Source: Anopheles merus (lineage: Eukaryota > Arthropoda > Insecta > Diptera > Culicidae). Taken from it: a stretch of DNA of 64,000 nt. Location: positions 12,185,050 through 12,249,049 of the forward strand of contig NC_054082.1 in assembly GCF_017562075.2 (NCBI RefSeq), in the 5' to 3' direction. The notes under the pieces are model-generated. The model was not told where the DNA came from. It did not search any database and saw only the letters and a list, made by a program, of their open reading frames with translations. The position numbers and the translations under genes are program-made. Within the stretch, counting starts at the first letter, position 1. Every line of letters starts with the position of its first letter. Shown one piece after another: positions 27,601 through 39,362 of the stretch.

Positions 27601-29129
27601 CACCAGCAACATTCTTTGGCGCCTTTAGACCAATCTTTCCTACCCCGTGGATGCATGCGCGGTGCAGCGTACGCCAGCGAAGCCATTCCACACACTCAAA
27701 AAGGCGGCAAGGTCAGCTCTCGGCGCACCGATAATTCGTAATAAATAAATTAAAACACACTTAAGCAATCGGCACCGGCTCGGTCCTTTCCGCGGCCCCG
27801 CAGTGATTATCCTAATTAATACACTTGTTCGCTGTATTAATTTATTAGTGCCATCATGCTGATTGCCGTCAGCTTAATGGTGCGCTCGTGTTCCCTGGCC
27901 CCGCGTAGGGGGAGGGGGCAGCAGTTTTTGGGTTCTCTCGCTGGCAGGCTGTAGCCGTGTATAGTCTTCAGCCCTTCGATCCACCACGGCCTGTCTGCTC
28001 AGCGCGCGGTCAATGCATCCAGCGATATGATGGAAATCCCATTCCCCTTATCAGCACACTTTCGACGACGGCCGCGACGAGGTGGCACCTCGCCCCCAGC
28101 CACGAATCGCAACCACGACGGCCGTCATCATCATCATCCCAACCCGAAGGTTGACACCTTGCAGCGACAAATCGACACGACGCAGGGGATAACAGCGACT
28201 GACCACACACTTGTCGCCAGCTTAAGGCGACGGTAAGCCCACCAGAGGCCGTCCGATTGGCGTGAAGGGTTCCAGCCCGGGTACGCAACCATTTTCCAAG
28301 CGCTGATCGAAGTTTGTTTCAAATTTTCATTTACTTATGTCCGAGCAGCCAGCTTTGTGCAAGAGCTGCGCGTTCACGCCGCATTATCGCGGTTAGCGTC
28401 GCGACCAGGTCGTGTGGTCGTGGTTGGTGTGCGAAGGACGCGACGGTCTGGTTGCAGTGCGCGCGAAAGCCAAATCGTCGCCGCGACCGCATTAAGTGGT
28501 GTGGTTGTAATGATGGCGAAACCCATCGCCAACTGTCGCGAAGTTGGCGCAAACGCCAGACGACAGGCAATCAAAATCGGAGCAGAATCCACCGACCGCC
28601 GCACGCTCCTCAACGCTCCACACGGTTCGTCACTGATCATTGGGCGAAGAAGATGGCCGAAGGCAGCACGCAGATACAACAAACAAACAAAAAAAAAGAA
28701 AGGAAAAGATTTGCAGACGCTTAACCAACCGCCTGTGTGCTTCATCGCCACCGTCGTTGCTCTGTCGTGGCTGCAGTCGTCGTTACGCAGCCACAGGATC
28801 GATCACGATCGGTCGGGGCACGGGCTGCGATGGAAAGCAAGTTCGAGCAGCTCGAAATCCATCGCTACGTTCCGCCACGGGTGTGGAAAAAAAAGAAACC
28901 GTGAGCCAAGCGGGACCTGGTAAGCCGCATGACAGGCCGGCACATGCCAGCGGCACGCCACGTTATTTGTATTTAAAATTTATTAACATTTATTTGTCAC
29001 TTTTCTTGTCGTCGCGCGAGTCAATGCTGTTGTCGTGCGTTGTCGCCAATAATTTAAAATCACGGGAATGGAGACACCGTTTCCAGCACGGTTTGCTCTA
29101 GAAGCTCCGGATCTTTTTTTTCCACTGCA

Positions 29130-29151
29130 GCCTTTAGGTTAGCCTTTAGGT
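29130..29151. repeat. Short tandem duplication, 12-bp unit
   Basis: GCCTTTAGGTTA is followed by GCCTTTAGGT. Confidence 0.8.
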
Positions 29152-30183
29152 GGACGTTGAAAATGCAATCGCCCTTGTGCTTGCGTTATGCAGAACAGGA
29201 AAAGGGCTGACACGCAACGCTATTTAAGCTGGTTCTGCTTCCGTTGCGTTTGGCTCCTGTTTCTTCTGCGGCAGAGATTCTCCCAACTTTATTCCTATCT
29301 TAAGCTGGTGTCGTTTGTTTCTTTACAATCAAAATATCACACCTATGTTGGTTGGTAGAAGGCGAATGTAGGTATTATTGAGAAGCATTCTTGGGCGTAC
29401 TATCACAATTATTTCAATGTAATAACGTAATTAAATTTGCATTTTTTAGCTTCTTCATATCATAACTTACAATTCATAATTATTGGAAATCGCACATCGT
29501 ACGAAAAACTCAATTGATTTAAATGCAGTTAGAATTTGTTCATGACTGACTGATCGAATTGATACGATCGTCTTTAATACGAAATTTAGAATATCGTCTA
29601 ACACGTAGCAGGAAGCAAGAAAAAATAAAATCACATTTGAATAAATAGCTTGAAACCAATTGAAATGATTGATTTTCCAACGGGTTCATAGACTACTTAC
29701 ATATGTATGTAACATTTACACAGAGAACCCCTTTTTGACATCGGATACATTCTGCATCCAATCAGATCCAATCAGAAAACGTCAGATAAAACAAAACGAT
29801 ACGCAATCGTACTATCTGAATTTGCAAAGTCCATTAAATTTCTTTTACATGGCCTTTCGGTCGATTTTGAAACGATATTAATAACAATAATGACGCTACC
29901 GCAGCTTACCCTAAAGAGTTGGTGAATCACGGTCGCGTTACAGAGTGATTAATTGCTGGTCGTTAAACATTTTATTCGAACGATCGTTCATTATACGTCC
30001 GTCTGTAATGACCTGCTTTCGTTTTTATATGGCTTCGCACGGAAGCCATTTCGCGGTAGGAATGTGTCCTCTGGTTGCATCAATCGACTCCACTTCCTGA
30101 ACACTTGAAAAAACCTGCATCCGACGGCACCAGCCCGATTATTACCGCGGTGAGCGAAGCTTGAAGAATTGCGTTTACTTCAA

Positions 30184-30209
30184 ACACTGTGGCGATGCAC
30201 TGTGGCGAT
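30184..30209. repeat. Short tandem duplication, about 14-bp unit
   Basis: CACTGTGGCGATG occurs twice in tandem with no spacing beyond one base. Confidence 0.8.
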
Positions 30210-31533
30210 GCTCGCCTTTGTTTGTTGGTGAGGGTTTGATCGTTTTTTCTTTCGCCCGGCAGTGCATCAATTTATACGCTCATAGTGTTTTAACACTGCT
30301 GCCGTTTTACGAGACCAATTCGCAACCGGCGGAAGGCAGTTTAACGTGCGTGAAAATAAATTACTACAGCATCGTTTTCGGCTGACGTGTGTCGTGGTGC
30401 TTGGGCCAGGGCGCTCGCGAGATGGCATTTTCGTGCCAATCGTGGCAGAATTGGGGACAGGAAGCAGGACGGAGCAGGAAACACGTATTTATCGTTTTTG
30501 TTGCACTTTGCTGCTCAAGACACATTCACACACACACAGTTAGAAAGGGGAGCGTGTAAATGAGCGAAATAAAAGATGGAGACAAAAATGCAATCCACCC
30601 AGTGTCCTGTCTTCTTTTTTTTCGCTGCTTTGAGTGTTTAATTTGTCACTCTTGATTTCACTGCAGTTTGCTTCTTTTTTTACTTGCTTTGCGTACCTTT
30701 TTTTTGCTACGTTGCCTCGTAAGGAAGTATATTTTTGGTGCGGTGATTTTTGGATCGTTAGCATAATTTATGGTTGCGTAGCAGATCGTTCACCAGAGCG
30801 AAAGAGGTGACACGGTAACGCAAGTGCCATCGGATGCGAATAATGCACTTTGGGTTGCAACAAAATCGAGAACCGAGCATCAGATGATGATGAAAGGGTG
30901 TTATTGGTCCTTAGATAGGTTTTAAGAGTAGCTTGAGGATTGAGTATTTTGAGGAAATGAAACACTTTAAAATTGAGTACGCGTGCTGTTGTAAATAGTT
31001 ACTAGCTGAAATTTGTAATTATATTTTGATTTGATTACCAATTTTAAAATACAAACATCAGAAATAATCAATTATGTGGTTCAAGTGAAATGAAATTTAA
31101 TCTCCCTCAATGTCATTCTTGCCAACAAATGTGAATAATAACAATAACATAAATTTTGAAAGGAAATTATGTCGATCGACTGGTTGGTATCACATTCTTC
31201 GATTGTTTTTGATCAAGTTTTCATTCCCGCTTGTTATTGAATGAAATATATAATTCAAAATTTCATAATAGCTTTCACACTATCGCTATTTGCACTGAAA
31301 AACGCAAAACAACTCCCAAATAACGTAATTTAAGCCAGTATTCAGCCATTCTATGCTTCTCTTAAATGTAATTTAGCCATTCTGAACTATGTGACGAATA
31401 AAATGTCTAGCCATACAGATATTTTCAGTTAGCTTATGCAATAAAAAGGACCATCTGCAGCCGCTCATTCACCACGAGCGTTCCGGTTATCGGACAGTGA
31501 TCCTACACACACGCATAAGTGTGACGCTCGCAA

Positions 31534-31568
31534 GGTTGGCTGGCTGGCTAGCTGGCTGGCTGGCTGGC
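31534..31568. repeat. (GGCT)n tetranucleotide array
   Basis: About eight GGCT units with one interruption (GGCTAGCT). Confidence 0.93.
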
Positions 31569-33083
31569 AGCCTCTCCGCTGCCCATGGGCAATAAATCAA
31601 AACCCATCTATGAGCAATGCTCTCTCACTCTGGTATCGAGCGTGGCCCTAACGGGTGTACCGAGCACTGCCAGGCAACCTCGCACATCATGCCCACGACG
31701 CTTGTGCACTTCGATCTCGGAGTGTCCCGTGCCAAAAGCGCTGTGGCTGTCTGCAGATTGCTAATAAATAATAAAAATCGAACACCAACCACCGGTCGAG
31801 CAATCTTTTGGGCTACGGTTACGGTGGCTGCACGACGATGCCACCCGGCACGGCAAGCTGCCCGGAAAGGAGCAAAGTGCAGCCTGTGCACCTTCAGCGT
31901 GAAAAGAAGCGAGCGAGTGAGGAGAAGGAAAAATAAACCAACAACGCGCTACCCAACCGCAGTTAGGCAAGGAGAGTGTGTATTTTAAGCAAACATTAAC
32001 AGCAACAACAACTGTACACATACACACACACTGGCATACAGACGGTGTAGCAGTGGAGAAATAAAACATTCAACGCGACATGCAATCAGCGCCAAGGATG
32101 CCAACGCATTCAACAGGTGACGAGTGTCTGGCGTCCCCTGGCGGCGGGTCCCGCATGCTGTCTCCCGCTTGCCCAACGGACGGCCAGTCCGCAGCAGGGT
32201 CAGGCAAGGCAGCCATGGTGGCAAGAAGAAGCCAGTGCACCGTGCGGACGGGACGAAAATCTCAACCCAGGCAAACCTCTGGAAGTGCACGGCGGAGTCC
32301 ACCGGCGGAGTCCAAAAACATTGAAACTACATTAAATTATATAGACAAACTCGTGGGCAGCGATAATGCATTTCTTCAGTGTGCAAAACACTCCGTCACA
32401 ACGTCACACTCTAGGTGTCTCAGGGAAGACGGTTGCGGTTGCCTAGATAATGTGTGTGTTGCAAGTGATGATGCGGAGGATGCAAAAACAAAAAACAAAC
32501 AAAAACAAGAATTGAATCGACTCTCGATCCCAAGTAGTAATGGCAAACTTTCAAATGGAATGGATCGATCAACATTCCGGCCCGGTCCAAATGTACGACG
32601 CCACGGTACGATCTACGCGAAGATACGCGGCGCACGCAAGCACGCGCATGACGCGCTGATAGACAAATCACTTAGTAACACTTTGTGGCCATCGCACACG
32701 AATCACGCCGCTCAATTAAGGTGGCTCGCCGGCAGAATTTGGCCGCAAACACAACTGGACAGCACACCGAGCGTTTGTCGCGCGAACGCTAATGTTTCTG
32801 ATCAATTGCACTCGAAAGGCACAACATCGCGCCGGTCAGCTGCTGCCGTTGCAAGCTGCACGGTCCGATAGAGTTATGTTGCAACACCTCGGGCCCTTCC
32901 CCTCGTCAATCCTGTCGTGCACGCTGTCGTGTAGTTCATCACGGGCCGTGGCGATCAACGACCCAGTTGCGTTAGGTACGGCTGATCCGGAGTGTAACAA
33001 ATCGGCGAAAAATTGCTCTCCGCGACACACGTCCGATAAAGAAAGACGAGAAGAGGAAGAACGAAAAAAAAAACATACGCATT

Positions 33084-33102
33084 CACACACACACACACAC
33101 AC
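33084..33102. repeat. (CA)9 microsatellite
   Basis: A CA array after a purine-rich tract, just downstream (minus sense) of exon B. Confidence 0.92.
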
Positions 33103-33646
33103 CAACAAGATCAACTCGAACGTCCGCTGGTGGTAGCGTTGGGGGTTTGTGGGGCTCCTCCCCGGACAGGCACAGGAAAACTTTGGCCGCAGCAACACGC
33201 AGTGACCAAGACGACAGCTTTAATTAAACGATAACGCTAATGGACTTAATGATAAAAGTGTCTAGTTTTATTAATAAATTTAGCACAAATTGACGTGACT
33301 GAAGCGATGGCGGGTTCGCGTCTTGGTGGGACTGCAGCTTCCACCGCGTACCGGCCTCCCGTTCACTCGCCCTAGTTGAGTGGTGCGGGGCAAGCAAAGT
33401 CTCGACAAACACTCCAAGACTGCTGGTAAGCTGGTATGTTGCGTGCGTAAAACAACAATTTGCGAGCTACATTCGTGAACCCGAAGCGGTCACAGTAGAG
33501 GCAGCATGCTCGCCTTCCCCAAAAGACGCCGATCTTTGCCGGGACGGAAACACACGTGTCTGGGCTGGGTTTGTGCACCGCCAGTGTGCCCGAGGTGCCC
33601 GAGAATGGGCCCGGGCACGCGATGCTGTGATTCGGGCGACACTTAC

Positions 33647-34081
33647 CTTGCAGTTGGTTCGCTGCCGCTGCTGCTGCCGCCGCCGCCGCCGCTGCCGCAG
33701 AAAAGTCGGCCGCTTTCTGAAGATTCACTTTTGGACGGTTTTTTGCGTGAAGTGCCGCCGTCGAGGTGGAGGGAGCGGACGAGGGCGCAAAGAAGGGTAC
33801 GGTGGACACGGGCGGGATGTGCTGGGACGCCGTCGAACCGACACTGGAAGGGATGGTTGTGGATGAGGTTGAGGTGGAGGTGGAGGAGGAGATGGAGGAG
33901 GAGGAGGAGGTGGTGGTGGTGGAGGTACCGGATGCCGTTGTTATGCTCGCCACCGTCGAGCTGCTCGTGGAGCCGGACGGAGTGGAAGAGTTCTCCAGCA
34001 GCAGCTGCTGGACCTGCAGGATGTCGACGTACTCGTCGAGACTGGATGCCGCCGGGTGTGTGGACCGTCCGGAACTGGAAG
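33647..34081 (-). CDS. Exon B of the same protein: Ser/Thr run, poly-Ala, partial gene
   Basis: Seen: the acceptor is a pyrimidine tract ending CTACCAACAG|CTTCC at 34082, and the donor is CTGCAAG|GTAAGT at 33646-33641. The exon is 435 nt, entered and left in phase 1, so skipping it would keep the frame. Counting from the ATG in exon A, it encodes residues 156-300: a short Asp/Glu/Leu-rich segment SLDEYVDILQVQQLLLENS (169-187) that could form an amphipathic helix, a Ser/Thr run (about 188-240), a basic patch KNRPKVNLQK, and 13 alanines (284-296) followed by NQLQ. The Ala run uses mixed GCG and GCA codons, so it is not a pure slippage repeat. Reading through the donor would stop at 33372. No folded domain is visible. 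The remaining C-terminal exons are not in this window. The amphipathic segment is the best handle for identifying the protein. Confidence 0.82.
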
Positions 34082-34178
34082 CTGTTGGTAGCAGAGAGAC
34101 AAGAGGGCGAGTTTTAGGGGAGGATGAAGAAGGTGAGAACTGGCGTTTAAGTGGTAGAGAGAGCATTGGAAAACGTAC
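34082..34178 (-). other. 97-bp GT-AG intron joining exons A and B
   Basis: Seen: GTACGT at 34178-34173 and a C/T-rich tract ending CAACAG at 34087-34082 on the minus strand. Both exon frames are interrupted after the first base of a codon, and the join makes a Ser codon (T + CT). The size is typical of short insect introns. The phase agreement is the main reason for treating the two open frames as one gene. Confidence 0.85.
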
Positions 34179-34663
34179 AGTTCAATCCGAAGTTGGTGTA
34201 CCCGGCGTACGATGACGACCCGTTGCAGAGGCCGGGCAATCCGCCAAAGCTGGCCGTCGTCGCTGGGGACAACGCTGACCGGTGGCTATGGTGATGGTGT
34301 TGATGGGACAACGTTTGCTGATGATCTGCTAGCTGTTGCTGTTGCTGCAACAGTTGCTGCTGCTGCTGCTGCTGTTGGTGCTGCTGCTGGTGATGTCCCT
34401 GGAACGCACCCAGCCCACTGGGATCGGTCTCCCCGAGTGTGCCGTTCTCGGCCGGATGAGCTCGGACCGATGGCTCAGCCGCAGTACCGTTGGTGAGATG
34501 TCCTGACTGTCCCGACGGCGACTGCACCGCCTGCTGATGGTGACCGTTGTGGTGTTGCCCGTGGTGATGCAGCAGATTGTTGTAGTGGGTCGTTGCACTG
34601 GCACTACCATAGATGGGTTCACTTTCGCGACGCATAGCTAACATTTTCTCTGCCGTCGATGCA
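34179..34663 (-). CDS. Exon A of a His/Gln-rich low-complexity protein (N-terminal part)
   Basis: Seen: this minus-strand exon ends at AACT|GTACGT, with the donor at 34178-34173. It begins after a candidate acceptor TATCAG at 34669-34664, which follows about 100 nt of T/C-rich sequence lacking AG. An ATG at 34644-34642 in the favourable insect context GAAAATG could be the start, and a second in-frame ATG lies at 34635. An in-frame TAA sits upstream at 34773-34771. Counting from the first ATG, the exon gives 155 residues: His-rich at about 25-38, Gln-rich at 84-104, a His cluster at 114-121, and a Gly/Ser/Tyr-rich end (GLPGLCNGSSSYAGYTNFG). No catalytic or folded domain is visible. Inference: it is an N-terminal disordered segment of a regulator. 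Couch potato is one unverified candidate, based only on general architecture. The exon is either an internal exon or the 3' part of the first coding exon. Confidence 0.82.
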
Positions 34664-34669
34664 CTGATA
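34664..34669 (-). other. Candidate 3' splice site before exon A
   Basis: On the minus strand, TATCAG at 34669-34664 follows a long T/C-rich stretch reaching back to about 34765 with no intervening AG, as expected of a functional acceptor. If it is used, a 5' exon lies further right in this window or beyond it. No partner donor could be identified. If it is not used, the sequence up to the TAA at 34771 is 5' UTR. Confidence 0.5.
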
Positions 34670-36471
34670 CGCACGGCACGGGGCGATGGGACGGATCGAA
34701 CGGGCGACGGAAAAACAAAACGAAACAAAACAAGGACAAAACAAGGCAACGAAAAATGATAAACACTCCATTAGCGCGATGAACAATTAAACGCTCACAC
34801 TAGACGGCACTACACACACGCGCACCATGTCGAACTCGGAAACACACACGCGTAGCGGCACGCTTTGTGCAGATAATTCTAATCAATATACACCATAATT
34901 GGAACTACGCAGGCATGGCAAAGCTTTTTTTCTGCTAAGTTAGATACAATTGTATACACTTTTTTCTATTTTATGATTACTCTCAATATATTCAACACCA
35001 CACTTCTTGCACTTGCATAAAGGATATATTCTTTCGCACAAACAACAACTGTTTTAATCGCTCCCAGTCACCAACACACACACTTCACGCACTTAGTACT
35101 CAATCACTTTGAGGAACATTGAATTCAACAACCCTAAGACTGAGGCGAACAGCAGTGAACACAATTTAACGCCTGGGATTCGAAGCACTTGTAAAATATT
35201 TGTTAAAGGCGGCCTGCGATCGGGCAATTTGGCGGGAGAACAATAAGTCTGTAACGAAAGGAGAAACAAAACGTTTATCAGAACCTTTAGTATTTGAGAT
35301 AATTGCAGGTACGATTGAAAGATCAATGATTTACATTGTGAGTTTTACATTGCCGTCGGTACCAACACAAAATGAAACTGAAGATGGTTGCAGCAAATAA
35401 TAACAACACTCATACCATCTTTACAAGGACTGAAAACTGTTTTACACTATTTTGCACGTTTCACTTTGATTTGTTGTTCGTTAGTTCTAATTATCGGTTT
35501 CTTTTCGTTATAAAACACGAAACTGCATTCTACGACGGATGAAACATTTCAACACGGTCGTCACGGTAGCTCGCCTTAATAAAGTATTTCGCCAACTGTC
35601 GGTGCAGGTCGGTTCGAATGTTCGAAAAAATGGTGACTGTATCGCAAAAAAAAAAACAAAAATCGCACGGAAAAGCAACCCCGTCTGCCGTGTTTTCCTT
35701 CCAATCGCACACTTTACACTCTGCCCGCGTATTGCTTGCCGGCGACGGTGAGCGTTGCAAACCTGCAGCCAGGCTCAGGTGTGTTCCCGAATCGGATCGT
35801 TTCGCAAACTGAACCGGGGCGCGAGATCTCGTCCGCACGACTCGCCACGACAGTGTAGCCGACACTTCCCGGACACGTTTGACCGCGCGAAAGCAGCTGC
35901 GCACCGTTTGCGCATCAGGTAGGTGGCGATCGGCGGTACAGGAAATGGATAGGGCGAACGGTGGAAAGATGAACAGGCAGGAAGGAAAACACCCTCACAA
36001 CCGCACACACACACACACACACAGCCGCGACGACACAGGCGGGAAACTCGGTGTGTGCGATGTGTGAGGGCCACATCAGACGATGACGAATTTTCCTGAT
36101 TGCGGTTGGGATGTATGTGTTTGTGTGCGGGAGTTTAGTAGACGGCTTCGTATCCGCATGCGGGTGTGATGGCAGCGGCGACGATGATCTGGTGATGATG
36201 ATGATGATGATCGTGCAAACAAATACAGCGAAGCGTCGTTACGACACAACCGACACAAGCTGCCAAACTTAAAATGTCAAACGCGAAGGATCGAGTGGAG
36301 TGGGTGGGGAACGGGACAAGGGAAGATAAAGAAAACAAGAACAGCATGGTTCCCGGTTTAAGACGCTCCAAAGACGGGCACAGGGGATGGGGTCGCTGTG
36401 TGTGTTCACGATGCTATAAACCAGCAAAGCATGTACTCAACACACACGTACGACCGCTACTGATCTTCGAA

Positions 36472-36472
<1 letters not shown>

Positions 36473-36512
<40 letters not shown>
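36473..36512. repeat. (CA)20 microsatellite
   Basis: Forty bases of perfect CA lie on the presumed 5' side of the 34-kb gene. It is the longest of many CA tracts in the window. Confidence 0.97.
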
Positions 36513-36516
<4 letters not shown>

Positions 36517-38028
36517 TCCGGCTTAAAAACAACCACAGACACTTGTTTGTTCAGCACTGTTGATGGTGACGTCTGTTGCAACGGCACTCCAAGCACATCG
36601 GGCCAGATGATTCGCTCCGTGCGGTACGTTGTGTTTGTGCGGACGATCTAATTTCGTCACCAAATGGCATCTTTCTTTTTTTGCAAACGCGGTGTTGCGA
36701 TGGTGTTCAAGTTCACCCACCCATACGGAAGCAAACGCTGTCTGCTTGATCTTCACTGGCTGGTTCGGTTAACCGAGGGCAAACGTGTCACTGGCACGAT
36801 ATAACATCACAAATTTTCGCGCTTCCGTTCAAGGGTACTGTTTCTTTATATGTTTTTTTTGCCTAATATTTGATTAAAACCAAACACGTACGTAAATAAT
36901 TAAATCCACTCAATTTGCCTACGTTTCAACAATGCTGCACTAACCTTCACCAGATGAATCTATTTTTTTTCCGCCACACGGCCACACGCACTCACACACC
37001 CAAGCCCATTGTGACCCGTGTGTCCTGTCGGCGGGAAGGCAATCGAACGATTAATGAATGAGGTTCGAACTGTTCGCCATTGATGCGGCCGGAATGCGGC
37101 ACGCGCTATCGTGCAGATCGTGTGTATTATCAATGCGCAACGATTTGGCCGACCCATAATGGTACCGAAAGGGCCGCCACTGATAAGTCGTGCCCGAGCG
37201 AGCGAGCCCGATGCACGAGAGAGAGAGAGAGCAGCGTAGGGTCGCGGCCGATAAGGAGCGGCCAAAACCCGGGACCAGATGGGGCCCCGCATGAGCCCGA
37301 GCAGGCAGGTAGTATGTGTGGGAAGTGGAAAACGGTGGAAACGCTCTGTGCTGAGCGTAACATTTCGAAGGCAATGTGAGAGCAACGAACGGCTGACGGC
37401 TAGCGAGCGTTAGAGCAAAGCGGGAGAAAGTGAGCAACAGGTGCGCGTCCCGGCAGCACCGAACCAGCCAAGACGCCATACACCGAGACGCGCGTGTGAG
37501 CGAGACAAAAAAGGTTTTTTTTGTGTGTGTGTGATTGTGGTGGAATTTTTCGGCAGGAGTTTCCACGTGCGGTGGCAAATGGGTCGCTAGGAGAGAGAGA
37601 AAAAAAGTACTTGCAAGCATTACACTCAGAATGTTTCTTACGAGATTGAGGCAGTGTGTGTGTGTGTTTTGTGTTGCAAATAGTGAATTCGTGGACTCGA
37701 ACCGTTCGAGGACTTTCGATGGGGTGGCAAATGGTAAGGCGAGCACACGTGGGCGAGGTACGGGAAAAAACCCTAAGCAACTCAGCATGCAAGGGCCAAT
37801 TTTGTGGCAGAAGTGAGCAGCCGGTCGAGTGAGCGTACTCTAGAGTAGGCTCGAAATTTCTAGTCACTACTGTGTGTAGGAGGATTCGGAGGGTTGGGTT
37901 TAGCTTTTTAGCGGTAGCCACTTTTCTTCGCAAGCTACCGGCCAGAGCCCACTGGTGCGAGGCTGCTGGAGGCGCCTGGTCCCCTGTACGGTGCGAGCAA
38001 AACGGAGGTTCGAAGAAGCGATGAACAG

Positions 38029-38040
38029 TTTATGAATGAA
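38029..38040 (-). repeat. TTCATTCATAAA variant copy
   Basis: The minus-strand sequence matches 12 of the 13 bases. It lies 3.4 kb upstream of exon A. Confidence 0.6.
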
Positions 38041-39327
38041 GCCCGTGTGTAGGCAGCACCCGGTGGTTGAACTTTTTTGCTGTATGGCCATCAAAATTCT
38101 AGATTGGTCGTTAACGTATAAAGGGAAGTATAAGTTGTCTTACCTTAAACAATAACAATGTAGTGGATTAATTTCGTTAGTTGACTAACCGATGATTTGT
38201 AGTGTTTTTGTTTTGTGTTACTGTCTTATGTTTGTTTGTTTGGTTACTTGTTCAGAATTGGTAATCATTAATCAATGACTTAATTTAAAAACTAGTTTGA
38301 TTTGAATTTTGTTTTGGGTTTTTTTTCACAACTTAAAATAAACTTTGTACCATCATTTCCATTTAGATTCTTACACCACAAAACCCAAACTAGTGTCACA
38401 CTGAAACATAACAAACATTTTTAATTTCACCTTTCACTGCGTAACCCAATCACCACGTGCTGGACACTTTCACGCGCCAAAAAATCCTTCCCCAGCAACC
38501 TTCCACGGCACGGCACAAACACAACTATCTCGTACACACTATTGCTTCTCGTGGCAAACTCGTGGAAAACTATTCCATTCCACTAACCGGCCGATCGGTA
38601 GCTTGTAGCTAGGCATAGTAAACCGGTGTGCGGTGGTAACGCTTGGGAAGCCCTTACGGTGGCAGCCTCGGTGCCAGTGCGGAAGGCGTCCTGCAGGACC
38701 TGTAGCGCGCGAGAGCGTCCCTTCCGAGCGTCGAGCGAATGGGCGCAAAAACTTGTGAATGAAGCAGCGTGCCGATGGAAAACGTGCCGCTCTTTACGCG
38801 CTGCAACCGGTACCGGATGCCGCGAGTGCGTGAAGAAAGTGTGAAGCGAGAAGTAAGCCGGCATGGAAGCGAGAGAAAGAGACATGGAGATATATAAATA
38901 GATAGAGAGAGAGAGAAACTAACTACTGGGAAGGGAAGACATCTCAAGCGGCATGCTGATACTGAGTAGGTAGTGTAACGCATACGAGGCGTAAGTGTGA
39001 GTGTGTGTGTGAAGATAGAAGGAAGATGGCAGGACCCGGAACCGGGGCTCGGAATCGCGCCCTGCCATGAAATGTATACACTACTGAAATCACGTACCGA
39101 GAGAGTAAGAGCATACCATTCGCGCGCGGCAGTTAGAACGAGAGCGAACGAGCGCACAAAGTTGCCCTGTGAGTGGGTGGGCCGCGTGCAGTGGGCTGTG
39201 TGGGTGGTAGATACAAAAAAAAAAGGTAGTCCATGGTGGGAAGGTGAAGAAGCTGGCGAGAGCAGTGCGAACAATACACAACGCGGTGTACGAGTGAGGG
39301 AAAGGTGCAATTGAAAGGTGCCTGCAG

Positions 39328-39355
<28 letters not shown>
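39328..39355. repeat. (GA)14 array
   Basis: The longest member of a set of GA arrays at 37217-37231, 37591-37600, 38905-38916, here, and 39377-39385. They lie on the 5' side of the minus-strand gene. Confidence 0.95.

Positions 39356-39362
<7 letters not shown>

Larger units (their letters stand above)
24701..33640. other. Non-coding, presumed proximal part of the giant intron
   Basis: No exon recognised. AT-rich stretches lie at 25.3-25.7, 27.2-27.6, 29.3-29.9 and 30.95-31.45 kb, and GGCT and CA repeats near 31.5 and 33.1 kb. A plus-strand frame of 263 codons (32080-32871) is the longest here, but it shows no domain, no codon bias and no splice context. Confidence 0.5.

Noticed and set aside
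33506..34215. Plus-strand frames opposite the exon pair (Arg/Trp-rich and Glu/Val-rich)
   Set aside because: Shadows of the minus-strand coding repeats.
37051..37788. 245-codon minus-strand frame
   Set aside because: Overlaps several equally long frames on both strands in a GC-rich, CA/GA-repeat area; composition artefact.
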